From an uncultured Acetobacteraceae bacterium (GTDB taxonomy: Bacteria > Pseudomonadota > Alphaproteobacteria > Acetobacterales > Acetobacteraceae): DNA of 64,000 bases. The position numbers were made by a program, and so were the translations under genes. A model generated the notes under the pieces. That model saw nothing but the letters and a program-made list of their open reading frames with translations. It was not told the origin of the DNA and did not search any database. Where the stretch lies: assembly GCA_937873205.1 (NCBI GenBank), contig CALMVO010000122.1, positions 22,390 to 86,389 of the forward strand, given 5' to 3'. Below are positions 53,982-62,309 of this stretch, one piece after another (within the stretch, counting starts at the first letter, position 1; every line of letters starts with the position of its first letter).

Positions 53982-54866
53982 ATGGATTGGGACAAGCTCA
54001 GGATCTTCCATGCGGTCGCCGAAGCCGGCAGCTTCACCCATGCCGGCGACGTGCTCAGCCTCAGCCAGTCCGCGGTCAGCCGGCAGATCTCGGCGCTGGA
54101 GGAGGCGCTGCAGGTGCCGCTGTTCCACCGTCACGCCCGCGGCCTGATCCTGACCGAGCAGGGCGAGCAGATGAACCGCACCGTGCGCGAGGTGTTCGCC
54201 AAGCTGGCGATGACCGAGGCACTGCTCACCGAGAGCAAGGAGAAGGCGGCGGGCCGGCTCAAGATCACCACCACCACCGATTTCGGCACCGCCTGGCTGG
54301 CGCCGCGCCTGCCGCGCTTCCTCACCACCCATCCCGACATCTCGATCACGCTGATCCTGGAGGATGGAGACCTCGATCTCGGCATGCGCGAGGCCGACGT
54401 CGCCATCCGCATGCACCCGCCGCGCCAGCCCGACCTGGTGCAGCGCCACCTGATCGATATCCCGATGCCGATCTGCGCCTCGCCGGACTACCTGGCCCGG
54501 CACGGTGCGCCGACCAGCCCCGACGACCTCGACCGGCATCGCATCGTGCTGTTCGGCAGCTACCACCCGCCCTCGCCCGACATCAACTGGCTGGCCGGTC
54601 TCGGCCGCCCGAACGGCGCCAAGCGGCAGTCGGTGTTCGAGGTGAACAGCCTGACCTCGATGGCCGAGGCCATCGAGGCCGGGCTCGGCATCGGCTCGCT
54701 GCCGCACTACATGCTGACCGACCGTCCCGGCCTGCAGAAGATCCTGACCGAGATCAAGTCGCCGACCGTGGAAGCCTACTTCGTCTATCCGGAGGAGTTG
54801 CGCACCTCGAAGCGGGTGGCGGTGTTCCGGGACTTCCTGCTCTCCGAGATGCCCGCACGCGGCTGA
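53982..54866 (+). CDS. LysR-family transcriptional regulator (trxB-linked)
   Basis: A 294-residue LysR protein: HTH MDWDKLRIFHAVAEAGSFTH with LSLSQSAVSRQISALEEALQ and VPLFHRHARGLILTEQGEQM. The effector domain has KITTTTDFGTAWLAPRLPRF and DLDLGMREADVAIRMHPPRQ, then a long insert before NSLTSMAEAIEAGLGIGSLP. This type of regulator is often found directly after trxB in related bacteria. The target is unknown. Confidence 0.92.
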   Translation: MDWDKLRIFHAVAEAGSFTHAGDVLSLSQSAVSRQISALEEALQVPLFHRHARGLILTEQGEQMNRTVREVFAKLAMTEALLTESKEKAAGRLKITTTTDFGTAWLAPRLPRFLTTHPDISITLILEDGDLDLGMREADVAIRMHPPRQPDLVQRHLIDIPMPICASPDYLARHGAPTSPDDLDRHRIVLFGSYHPPSPDINWLAGLGRPNGAKRQSVFEVNSLTSMAEAIEAGLGIGSLPHYMLTDRPGLQKILTEIKSPTVEAYFVYPEELRTSKRVAVFRDFLLSEMPARG

Positions 54867-54890
54867 CGCCGGCGCCCGTCCCGGCGATCC

Positions 54891-55955
54891 ATGGCCGCCT
54901 TCCCCACCTGCGTCCTGCATGTCGGCTTCGAGAAGACCGGCTCGACCTCGATCCAGGCGTTCCTGACCGAGCATGTCGAGCGGCTGCAGCGCCTGGGCCA
55001 TTTCGTGCCGCGCTCGCTGGCGCGCGGCGACGGCTTCTGCAACCACGTCCGCCTGCCGGCCCATGCCCTCGCCGACGACAAGCTCGACGACGACGTCCGC
55101 GTGCATTTCGGCCTGGCCTCGCACGACCAGCTGGCCGCCTTCCGCGGGGCCACGCGCCGGCTGCTGGCGAGCGAGATCCGTACGCGCGGCGGCGGCGGCA
55201 CGATGCTGCTCAGCAACGAGCACCTGTCGAGCCGCCTCGACCAGGACGACGAGCTCGAGCGCCTGCGCGACCTGCTGGGCGGTTTCTGCGACGAATTCCG
55301 GATCATCGCCTACCTGCGCAACCAGGTCGACGTGCTGGAGAGCCTCTACGGCGAGGCGATCAAGGGCGGCCATTGCGACATCTCGCTGATCCCGGACTTT
55401 TCCGCGGATGCAGGCGACCCGTGGATCGGACAGGACTATTTCGAGTATGGCCGCACGCTGCGGCGCTGGGTGCGGGTGTTCGGACGGGACAGCGTCGAGG
55501 TCAGGCTGTTCGACCGCACGACGCTGCGGTCCGGCGACGTGGTCGCCGACTTCCTGGGCTGCCTGGGCATCGATCCGTCGCGCTTCGCGGCGCTGCCGCG
55601 GGCGAACGAGCGGCTCGACGCCCGCGCCCAGGCGTTCCTGCTGCGGATCAACCGGGCGCTGCGCCCGCTGCCGCCCGACGAGGCGAACCGGATCCGGGAC
55701 GTGGTGACGGGCCTGCTCGCGGCGATGCCGCAGGGTCCGTCGCTCCAGCTCAGCGAGCCGGAGGCGCAGGACTTCATGGCGCTGTTCCGGGACGAGAACG
55801 AGTGGGTGCGCGAACGCTGGTTCCCGTCCAGCGCCACGCTGTTCCCGCCGGGACGGGCGCGGGAGCGATCCCGTCCAGCCGACGCGGAGGCCTCGCTCGC
55901 CGACACCGTCGAGCTCACGACGCTGCTGCTGCGCAAGCTGATCCCCGGCGCGTGA
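54891..55955 (+). CDS. sulfotransferase-like P-loop protein
   Basis: This 354-residue protein begins CVLHVGFEKTGSTSIQAFLT, a P-loop resembling the PAPS-binding motif of sulfotransferases, and has FRIIAYLRNQVDVLESLYGE where the second 3'-phosphate site would be. The rest is helical and hydrophilic (WIGQDYFEYGRTLRRWVRVF, DEANRIRDVVTGLLA). The acceptor is unknown; related proteins are found in capsule or LPS loci. It lies 24 bases after the LysR gene on the same strand. Confidence 0.7.
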   Translation: MAAFPTCVLHVGFEKTGSTSIQAFLTEHVERLQRLGHFVPRSLARGDGFCNHVRLPAHALADDKLDDDVRVHFGLASHDQLAAFRGATRRLLASEIRTRGGGGTMLLSNEHLSSRLDQDDELERLRDLLGGFCDEFRIIAYLRNQVDVLESLYGEAIKGGHCDISLIPDFSADAGDPWIGQDYFEYGRTLRRWVRVFGRDSVEVRLFDRTTLRSGDVVADFLGCLGIDPSRFAALPRANERLDARAQAFLLRINRALRPLPPDEANRIRDVVTGLLAAMPQGPSLQLSEPEAQDFMALFRDENEWVRERWFPSSATLFPPGRARERSRPADAEASLADTVELTTLLLRKLIPGA

Positions 55956-55994
55956 CGGGCCTCCGGGCCGGGGAGCTGCGGCTTCGCCAGCCCT

Positions 55995-56588
55995 TCAGAG
56001 CAGCGCCGGGTCGCCGCCGTGCTCGGCGCCGGCCAGCCTCGACAGGCGGGCCAGGGCCGACGGCACGTCGGGCAGGTGCTCGAACAGCGCACGGGCCGAG
56101 GCGTCGGCGAAGCCGCCCTCGATCGCGTCGTCGATGGTCTCAATCAGGCTGCGTGCCCAGCCCGATACGTCGACGATCAGGATCGGCTTGTCGTGCAGGC
56201 GCAGCTGCCGCCAGGTGATGATCTCGAAGGTCTCGTCGAAGGTGCCGAGCCCGCCGGGCATGATCAGGAAGGCGTCGGCCTCGGCAAACATGCGCTGCTT
56301 GCGGTCGTGCATCGAGTCCGTGACGGTGAGGTCGGTGACGCCGGCATGCATGACCTCGCGGCTCTGCAGGAAGTGCGGGATGACGCCCGACACGGTGCCG
56401 CCGGCGGCCAGCGCCGCATCGGCCAGCACGCCCATCAGCCCGACCTTGCCGCCGCCATAGATCAGCCGGAGGCCGGCCCGGCCCAGGCCTTCGCCCAGCA
56501 TCCAAGCCGCCGCACGATGCGCCGGATCGTTGCCGAAGCGCGACCCGCAGAACACGGCGACGGACGAGAGGGCGTTCGGCATCGGCAT
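55995..56588 (-). CDS. LOG-family protein (cytokinin-riboside monophosphate phosphoribohydrolase-like)
   Basis: The 197-residue protein starts at the ATG at 56588 (MPMPNALSSVAVFCGSRFGN). The LOG signature is complete: LIYGGGKVGLMGVLADAALA, MHDRKQRMFAEADAFL and PGGLGTFDETFEIITWRQL, with the PGGxGTxxE motif holding the catalytic Glu and Arg. These enzymes cleave the N-glycosidic bond of nucleoside 5'-monophosphates, and in bacteria most act on AMP or related nucleotides. It is convergent with the preceding gene and divergent from the NUDIX gene. Confidence 0.93.
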   Translation of the reverse strand: MPMPNALSSVAVFCGSRFGNDPAHRAAAWMLGEGLGRAGLRLIYGGGKVGLMGVLADAALAAGGTVSGVIPHFLQSREVMHAGVTDLTVTDSMHDRKQRMFAEADAFLIMPGGLGTFDETFEIITWRQLRLHDKPILIVDVSGWARSLIETIDDAIEGGFADASARALFEHLPDVPSALARLSRLAGAEHGGDPALL

Positions 56589-56713
56589 CGCAACTCCGCT
56601 GGATCGACGCCTGAGCGTATCCGACCGCCGGTGCGGACGCCAACGGCGGTGGCCCACACCGGCCGCCGGCCCTATCGTGATGCCGAGACACGCGTAGCCC
56701 AGGGGGATGGCCA

Positions 56714-57304
56714 ATGCAGGATGACGGGAGCGCCGCCCCCCGGCCGGATGCCGGCGGCTACACCACGCTGTCGAGCCGCATCGCCTACGAGAACCGCTGG
56801 CTGCGGGTGCGCGAGGATATCATCCGCCGGCCGGACGGCGCCGACGGGCTGTATGGGGTCATCGTGCGCGACGACTTCGTGGTGGTAGCCGCCCTCGGCG
56901 ACGGGGCCGGACCCGACCGGACACTGACGCTGGTGCAGCAATATCGCTATCCGGTCGGGCAGCGGCTGTGGGAGCTGCCGATGGGCATGTGGGAGGAGCG
57001 GCCGGACGCGACCCCGGAGGAGATCGCCGCCGGCGAGCTGGCCGAGGAGACCGGTCTGGTCGCCGCCCGCATGGCCCGCGTGGCGACGCTGTTCCAGGGA
57101 GCGGGCTACTCGAACCAGAAGGGCCACGTGTTCGTGGCGACCGGGCTCGGCGCCACGGCGTCCGAGCGCGAGCCGACCGAGCAGGACATGGTGGCGCACG
57201 CCTTTCCGCTGGCCGAGGTGGAGGCGATGATCGACGACGGGCGCATCACGTGCATGGTGACGGTGGCGGCGATCGGGCTGCTGCGGATCAAGGGGATGCT
57301 GTGA
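56714..57304 (+). CDS. NUDIX hydrolase, ADP-ribose pyrophosphatase-like
   Basis: This 196-residue protein has the NUDIX fold: TLTLVQQYRYPVGQRLWELP and then MGMWEERPDATPEEIAAGEL with AEETGLVAARMARVA as the Nudix box. Instead of the usual Arg-Glu in the box it has Gly-Glu (AAGELAEETGL), though the downstream Glu residues for metal binding are kept. The closest type by look is ADP-ribose pyrophosphatase, but the substrate is uncertain. Its TGA overlaps a GTG just before the oxygenase gene, so the two are coupled. Confidence 0.88.
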   Translation: MQDDGSAAPRPDAGGYTTLSSRIAYENRWLRVREDIIRRPDGADGLYGVIVRDDFVVVAALGDGAGPDRTLTLVQQYRYPVGQRLWELPMGMWEERPDATPEEIAAGELAEETGLVAARMARVATLFQGAGYSNQKGHVFVATGLGATASEREPTEQDMVAHAFPLAEVEAMIDDGRITCMVTVAAIGLLRIKGML

Positions 57305-57306
57305 CG

Positions 57307-58236
57307 ATGGAGCGCATTCCGACCCTCGACCTGCGCCGGTTCGACACCGACCGGGCGGCGTTCGTGGCCGAGCTTGGGACCGCCTACCGGACCTTCGGGT
57401 TCTGCTGCTTCGACCACCACGGCATCGACGCGGCCCTGATCGCGTCGGCCTATGCCGACTTCGCCGCCTTCTTCGCGCTGCCGGCGGAAGCCAAGGCGCG
57501 CTACGCCGGGCGGACACCCGGCGGCGGCCGCGGCTATGTCGGGTTCCGGGTCGAGACAGCCCGGACGAGCACGATCCCCGACCTCAAGGAGTTCTTCCAT
57601 ATCGGCCGCGACGACGCGCCGGCGGACGACCCGGTGCTGCGCCCGAACGTCTGGCCGGACGAGGTGCCGGCGTTCCGGACCCATGGCGGCGCGCTGTTCC
57701 GGGCGATGGAGGCGGCGGGGTCGCGGGTACTGGCGGCGATGGCGCTCGATCTGGGCTTGAGCGACGGGTTCTTCCGCGGCGTGGTGGATCACGGCGACAG
57801 CATTCTGCGGGCGCTGCACTACCCGCCGATCGAGCCCGAGCACCTGCCGGCGGTGCGGGCCGAGGCGCACGAGGACATCAGCCTGATCACCCTGCTGGTC
57901 GGCGCCACCGCGTCCGGCCTCGAGGTGCTCACCCGAGCCGGCACCTGGCTGCCGGTCGAGGCGGAGCCTGGGACGCTGGTGGTCAATGTCGGCGACATGC
58001 TGCAGCGCCTGACCAACGACGCCTACCCGTCCACGACGCACCGGGTCGTCAACCCGGTCGGCGAGGCGGCGCGCGGCAGTCGCTACTCGATGCCGTTCTT
58101 CCTGGCGCCGAACATGGAGTACCGCATCGAGACCCTACCCGGCTGCATCGGCGTCGGCGGCGACCACTACCCGGAACCGATCACCGCGCACGACTACCTG
58201 CTGCAGCGGCTGCGCGAGATCCGCCTGGCGGCGTAG
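57307..58236 (+). CDS. 2-oxoglutarate/Fe(II) oxygenase, isopenicillin N synthase-like
   Basis: This 309-residue protein has the plant-type N-terminal domain (PTLDLRRFDTDRAAFVAELG, FGFCCFDHHGIDAALIASAY) and the double-stranded beta-helix core. Iron ligands are His and Asp in AHEDISLITLL and the late His in STTHRVVN; the 2-oxoglutarate arginine is in SRYSMPFFLAP. The likely start is the ATG at 57307, or the GTG at 57301 that overlaps the NUDIX stop. Family members hydroxylate or oxidise small molecules, and the substrate is unknown. Confidence 0.9.
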   Translation: MERIPTLDLRRFDTDRAAFVAELGTAYRTFGFCCFDHHGIDAALIASAYADFAAFFALPAEAKARYAGRTPGGGRGYVGFRVETARTSTIPDLKEFFHIGRDDAPADDPVLRPNVWPDEVPAFRTHGGALFRAMEAAGSRVLAAMALDLGLSDGFFRGVVDHGDSILRALHYPPIEPEHLPAVRAEAHEDISLITLLVGATASGLEVLTRAGTWLPVEAEPGTLVVNVGDMLQRLTNDAYPSTTHRVVNPVGEAARGSRYSMPFFLAPNMEYRIETLPGCIGVGGDHYPEPITAHDYLLQRLREIRLAA

Positions 58237-58312
58237 CGTCAGCATCAGTGATGGCATGACGTTGAACTGCACACGACCCTCGTGTCGTCTCGCGCCATTA
58301 CAGGAGGCAGTC

Positions 58313-58548
58313 ATGGGCGTGCCGGTCTCGATCCGGCCGGACGGCGACGTGCGGGACGAGCTGGAGGCGCAGGCTCGCCGGAACGGCGTCGGGCTCGCGA
58401 CCCCGCTGCGCGAGGGGGCGACCGACGCCGCCCGCGACGCGCCCGCATCCGCGCGGCGAGCGAGCACGTGGCGGCTCATGTCGCCGGCTCCGCGGAAGGC
58501 CGGGCCTTCTACGAGGATCGGGGCACGCCGCGGCCCGATGCCGGCTGA
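58313..58548 (+). pseudogene. ribbon-helix-helix-like antitoxin with frameshift
   Basis: The ATG at 58313 follows an AGGAGG site and opens MGVPVSIRPDGDVRDELEAQ, ARRNGVGLATPLREGATDAA, the DNA-binding part of a small antitoxin. Near 58430-58445 the frame breaks. The C-terminal part is visible in another frame as RIRAASEHVAAHVAGSAEGR then AFYEDRGTPRPDAG, ending at a TGA at 58546-58548. One base change restores a continuous gene. It overlaps the toxin start, as in intact TA pairs. Confidence 0.65.
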
Positions 58549-58911
58549 TGAGCCGCCGGCCTGGTTCCGGGCCGGGTCGATCGTGCTGGCGGACTGGCGC
58601 GGCGATGCGCTGCCGAAGCAGCCAAATAAACGGCGGCCGGCCGTCGTGGTCGAGGATGATGGCCTGTTCGCGCCCGGCTGCCCCAACGTGATCCTGGTGC
58701 CGACGACGGAGGACGCGGCGCGGGCGATCCCGGATCTGGCGGTGCCGATCGCGCCGACGCCGGAGAATGGCTGCGCGAAGCGCTGCTGGGCGGTCTCGCA
58801 CCTGGTCGCCACCGCGTCGAAGCGCGGCTTCGGCCGACGCCGTCCCGGATCACGACCGCCCAGCTCGTGGCGATCCGGCGGCAGATCGCGGTTGCGATCG
58901 GGCTGGGCTGA
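58538..58911 (+). pseudogene. PemK/MazF-type toxin with C-terminal frameshift
   Basis: The ATG at 58538 gives MPADEPPAWFRAGSIVLADW, KQPNKRRPAVVVEDDGLFAP and NVILVPTTEDAARAIPDLAV, then GCAKRCWAVSHLVATASKR. At about 58821-58825 a base is missing. The expected end RLRPTPSRITTAQLVAIRRQ, IAVAIGLG, with a TGA at 58909-58911, is in another frame. As written the toxin reads through into the tRNA region. With the damaged antitoxin beside it, the whole TA pair looks dead. Confidence 0.7.
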
Positions 58912-58916
58912 GAGGG

Positions 58917-59006
58917 CGGAGGCGGATGGGAATCGAACCCACCGCCCGTTCTTGACGGGCCGCTGGTTTTGAAGACCAGGAGGGCCACCAGACCCCAATC
59001 GCCTCC
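58917..59006 (-). tRNA. selC: tRNA-Sec (anticodon TCA)
   Basis: On the minus strand the 90-base sequence starts GGAGGCGATTGGGGTCTGG and ends CCCATCCGCCTCC plus a discriminator G. The anticodon loop is CTTCAAA, with TCA at 58970-58972. The long variable arm (CCCGT-caaga-ACGGG) and extended acceptor stem are the marks of selenocysteine tRNA. The T loop GGTTCGATTCCC is normal. The 3' CCA is not encoded. It lies near selB, selA and selD, which confirms the identification. It is transcribed in the same direction as selB and selA. Confidence 0.95.
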
Positions 59007-59206
59007 CTATTCGTATATGGCGATGGTCGTGGACAAGTTATAGCCCCAACTTTCAGCATTCAGCATTTTCTATCCTAGCCCATCTCGGTGATCGAGCTGT
59101 TGTCGGAAAGGAGAGAAATGCAGGCTTGGATAGCAAGGTCATGCTCGTTCTCCATTGAAGAGCTTGATATCGGGTCAAGCTGCTCAGGCTGATCTGGCGG
59201 CGCGGT

Positions 59207-60162
59207 GCCCATCCCGACCTATGACGTGCTGATGTGCCTGTCCTGCGACTCTGCGCCGAGAGACTGTGGCTCATGCGGGATCTCGTTGGCCGCATCGCCA
59301 ACGAACTGACCCTCAGTCGGCAAGAACGGGAACAAATGATTTCCAGTGGTACCATGACGGTGATTACCAGCCGGGTTCACTGGCCAAAACGTATCTGAAA
59401 CAAGCTGGATTGGTAGAGCAGCCAAAACGAGCGCATGTCCAGATCAGCGCGCGCGGCAGGGAAGTTTTAAGCCGCAACCCTGTGAAGATCGACAACATAC
59501 TGCTCCGAGATTTCAAGGAGTTTCGCGACTTCCTAGGCCGGACGAAATCAGAAGATGCGCCAGCCAGATCACTGGCATCTACCCAGATTGGCTCATCATC
59601 GACAGCGGTAGCTGTCGAGACCGTCGACACGCCAGAAGAACAGATCGCGTCGGCTTCCCGAACATTAAATGAATCGTTGCAAGATGCATTACTAAAGCGT
59701 GTCCTAGAAAGTAACCCAACCTTTTTTGAAGGGTTGATTGTTGATCTACTTCTCGCGACGGGGTATGGCGGGTCCAGATCAGATGCTGGCGAGCAACTCG
59801 GTGGCCCCGGCGATGGCGGTGTCGACGGTGTCATCCGAGAGGATCAACTCGGCTTGGATCGCATCTACCTACAAGCCAAACGCTACCAGCCAGGCAATAC
59901 GGTTGGCAGTGAGACGGTGCAGGCTTTTATCGGTGCTCTGGTCGGCAAAGGAGCACAGAAAGGCGTTTTGATCACAACTTCGAACTTTTCGAAAGCCGCC
60001 CTCAATGTCGCAAGCCAATCGGGAAGCCTCCGTTTGGTTTTGATCGATGGCAGCGAGCTGACAAGGCTGATGATCCGCTTTGGAGTCGGCGTACGAACTG
60101 CACGAACAGTCGAGATCAAGCGCGTTGACCTAGACTATTTTGAAGACCTTGAGCCTGAATGA
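59207..60162 (+). pseudogene. mrr: Mrr-type restriction endonuclease with two N-terminal frameshifts
   Basis: The GTG at 59207 opens VPIPTYDVLM, then one base is missing near 59235. The second frame reads PVLRLCAERLWLMRDLVGRI, ANELTLSRQEREQMISSGTM. Another base is missing near 59384, after which AKTYLKQAGLVEQPKRAHVQ runs on to the stop at 60160-60162. The C-terminal catalytic domain is continuous and complete: FFEGLIVDLLLATGYGG, GDGGVDGVIREDQLGLDRIY, LQAKRYQPGNTVGSETVQAF, with the PD-(D/E)xK-like Asp and Gln-Ala-Lys residues. Mrr cuts methylated DNA. Base composition is more A/T-rich than the sel genes. Confidence 0.8.
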
Positions 60163-60315
60163 ACAATATAGGCAGGCTATCGGCCTACGCATGGCGGGCA
60201 TTGATTCCTCAGTCAGCATATGGATCGAATCAGTCATGCTCGTATGAAGAGCTATTGGATACCGGGATCAGACACGCGTCACGAAATGACGGTGATCTCC
60301 ATTGGATCGTAGGGT

Positions 60316-62187
60316 TTAGAGATCGGGAAGCACCAGCAAGCGGCGGTCGCCGACCCGGCGGGTGTAGCGGACCCCGTCCAGATACTCCAGCAGCGGCACG
60401 CTGAACTTGCGGGAGATGCCCAGCGCCAGCCCGGCCTCCCTTACCAGAAGCCCGTCGCCGGTGCGCAGCAGCGGCGCCAGGGTGCGGCGGGCCAGGTCGA
60501 TCGCATCGCGATGGAACAGCACGTCGCGCTTCAGCACGCGGTCGTGCGTGCGCACCAGCACGCCGGCGCGCACCAGCCGGTCCAGCATGCGCCTCGACGG
60601 CGCGTCGTCGGGCGCGTCCGGCGGGGCCAGTCCGCCCCGGCGGATGGCATCGGCCAGGCGGTCGGCAAGCTGGGTCTCGCGCTGCGCCTGGGCGCGCTCC
60701 TGGTCCGGGCGCGGCACCCGCACCAGCCCGCCCTCCTGGCGCAGCGTACCGGCGGCGACCAGGCGCCGCACCGCCTCGTCCAGCAGCGCCGGCGCCGCAG
60801 CCGGCACCAGCGTCGCCAGCCGCTCGTGGGACAGGCCCGCCGGATGCTCGGCGGCGCGGGCGGCCAGCAGGCGCGGCAGCGCGCCCATCAGCGTCTCGAA
60901 CACCGCCCGGCCGGCGAGCACATCGCCGCGGGCGCGCACGATGTCGAGCCGGGGCAGCGCCGCCTCCGTCCGCGCCGGGGACAGGCCGGCGAGCCGGGCC
61001 AACTGCGGCAGCGACAGCCCAGCGCCGCCGGCGGTCTCGATCGCCTCCCGCAGCACCCCGTCGCCCGTGGCGGCCGCCAGGGCGCGCAGCCGGTCGTTGG
61101 TGCGCGGCGCATGCCGGCGCAGTCGGCGGGCGGCAGGGTCCAGCACCCGGCCGCCGGCGACGGTGGCGGCGGGCGAGGCGAGGCGCAGGATGAAGCGCTC
61201 GCGCGCCGGCAGCGTCACCCCGCGCACGGCATGCAGCTGCGCCAGCGCGGTCTGGCCCGGCTCCAGCACGTCGCGGTCGAGCAGGCGCAGCCGGACCGGG
61301 ACCTCGTCGGTGCCGAACAGCAGCTGTAGCATCATCGTGGTGCGCAGCGGCGCCGCGCCCGAGACCGCGGCCAGCTCGACCGTCAGCCAGTCGGATGGAG
61401 CCAGCAGGCCGGGCTCGGCCAGCGCCACGCCGCGCGGCAGCTCGGCAGCCTCGACGCCGCGCAGATTGATGGCGACGCGCTGCCCAGGCTCGGCGGACGC
61501 CACCGTCCGGCCGTGCACCTGCAGAGCCCGAATGCGGACGCGGCGGCCGTGCGGCACGATCTCGATCTCGGCGTCGGCCTGGAGCACGCCACGGCGCAGC
61601 GTGCCGGTGACGACGGTACCGTGGCCAGCAATGCTGAAGGCGCGATCGACGGGCAGATACGCAAAGCCTGCGTCGAGGCGGTCGCCTGGTCCGCCGACGG
61701 TATGGGCCATGGCGGCGCGCACGGCATCGAGGCCGGTGCCGTCTTGGATCGAGGTGGCGATCGGCGCGGCCACCGGATGCAGCCCGGCCTTTTCCGCGAA
61801 GTCCAACATCGCCCGTGCCGCCGCCGCCGCCTCGTCCGCGGCGACCAGGTCGGCCTTGGTCAGCACCAGGATCGCACGGGTGATGCCGAGCAGCACCGCG
61901 ATGTCGACATGCTCGACGGTCTGCGGCTTCACGCCCTCGTTCGCCGCCACCACCAGCAGTACGGCGTCGATGCCGGTGGCGCCGGAGACCATGGTGCGGA
62001 CGAACCGCTCGTGGCCCGGCATATCGATGATGTCGATCTCGTCGTCGCCCAGGCGCAGGTGCGCGAAGCCGAGCGCGATCGAGATGCCGCGGCGCCGCTC
62101 CTCCGGCAAGCGGTCGGTGTCGATGCCGGTCAGCGCCCGCACCAAGGCGGTCTTGCCGTGGTCGACGTGGCCGATCACGCCGATCAT
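60316..62187 (-). CDS. selB: selenocysteine-specific elongation factor SelB
   Basis: The 623-residue protein starts at the ATG at 62187 (MIGVIGHVDHGKTALVRALT). GTPase motifs are GHVDHGKT (G1), DMPGHERFV (G3) and LTKADLV (G4). The SelB-specific N-terminal features SIALGFAHLRLGDDEIDI are present. The C-terminal 300 residues form winged-helix domains that bind the SECIS hairpin (for example LSLPQLARLAGLSPARTEAA). SelB brings Sec-tRNA to UGA codons. The frame is open beyond the start, but that part is the palindromic repeat. Confidence 0.95.
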   Translation of the reverse strand: MIGVIGHVDHGKTALVRALTGIDTDRLPEERRRGISIALGFAHLRLGDDEIDIIDMPGHERFVRTMVSGATGIDAVLLVVAANEGVKPQTVEHVDIAVLLGITRAILVLTKADLVAADEAAAAARAMLDFAEKAGLHPVAAPIATSIQDGTGLDAVRAAMAHTVGGPGDRLDAGFAYLPVDRAFSIAGHGTVVTGTLRRGVLQADAEIEIVPHGRRVRIRALQVHGRTVASAEPGQRVAINLRGVEAAELPRGVALAEPGLLAPSDWLTVELAAVSGAAPLRTTMMLQLLFGTDEVPVRLRLLDRDVLEPGQTALAQLHAVRGVTLPARERFILRLASPAATVAGGRVLDPAARRLRRHAPRTNDRLRALAAATGDGVLREAIETAGGAGLSLPQLARLAGLSPARTEAALPRLDIVRARGDVLAGRAVFETLMGALPRLLAARAAEHPAGLSHERLATLVPAAAPALLDEAVRRLVAAGTLRQEGGLVRVPRPDQERAQAQRETQLADRLADAIRRGGLAPPDAPDDAPSRRMLDRLVRAGVLVRTHDRVLKRDVLFHRDAIDLARRTLAPLLRTGDGLLVREAGLALGISRKFSVPLLEYLDGVRYTRRVGDRRLLVLPDL

Positions 62188-62195
62188 GGCAGGAA

Positions 62196-62309
62196 GGCCA
62201 GGGCGCTGCCCTGGACCCGCCAAGGGCCGGCGGCCCTTGGATCCCATTCCTTAAGAATAGTTTCCAAAGGCTCCGCCTTTGGTGGGGTCAAGGGGCAAAG
62301 CCCCTTGCC
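62196..62309. repeat. GC-rich palindromic repeat, site 4 (composite)
   Basis: Modules in order: GGCCAGGGC-gct-GCCCTGG with ACCCGC; CCAAGGGCC-ggc-GGCCCTTGG; a spacer with TTAAGAATAGTTT; CCAAAGGC-tcc-GCCTTTGG; TGGGGT; CAAGGGGC-aaa-GCCCCTTG. It lies between selA and selB on the minus strand and contains the last codons and stop of selA (62288-62290). Confidence 0.9.

Noticed and set aside
58917-59206. Integration of a genomic island into the 3' end of tRNA-Sec
   Set aside because: The mrr remnant lies on the 5' side of the tRNA, and I found no integrase and no duplicated tRNA end in the window.
60159-60315. Small frame after mrr (MNNIGRLSAYAWRALIPQ...)
   Set aside because: It has no ribosome site of its own and its later part is antisense to the end of selB; it is probably leftover of the acquired segment.
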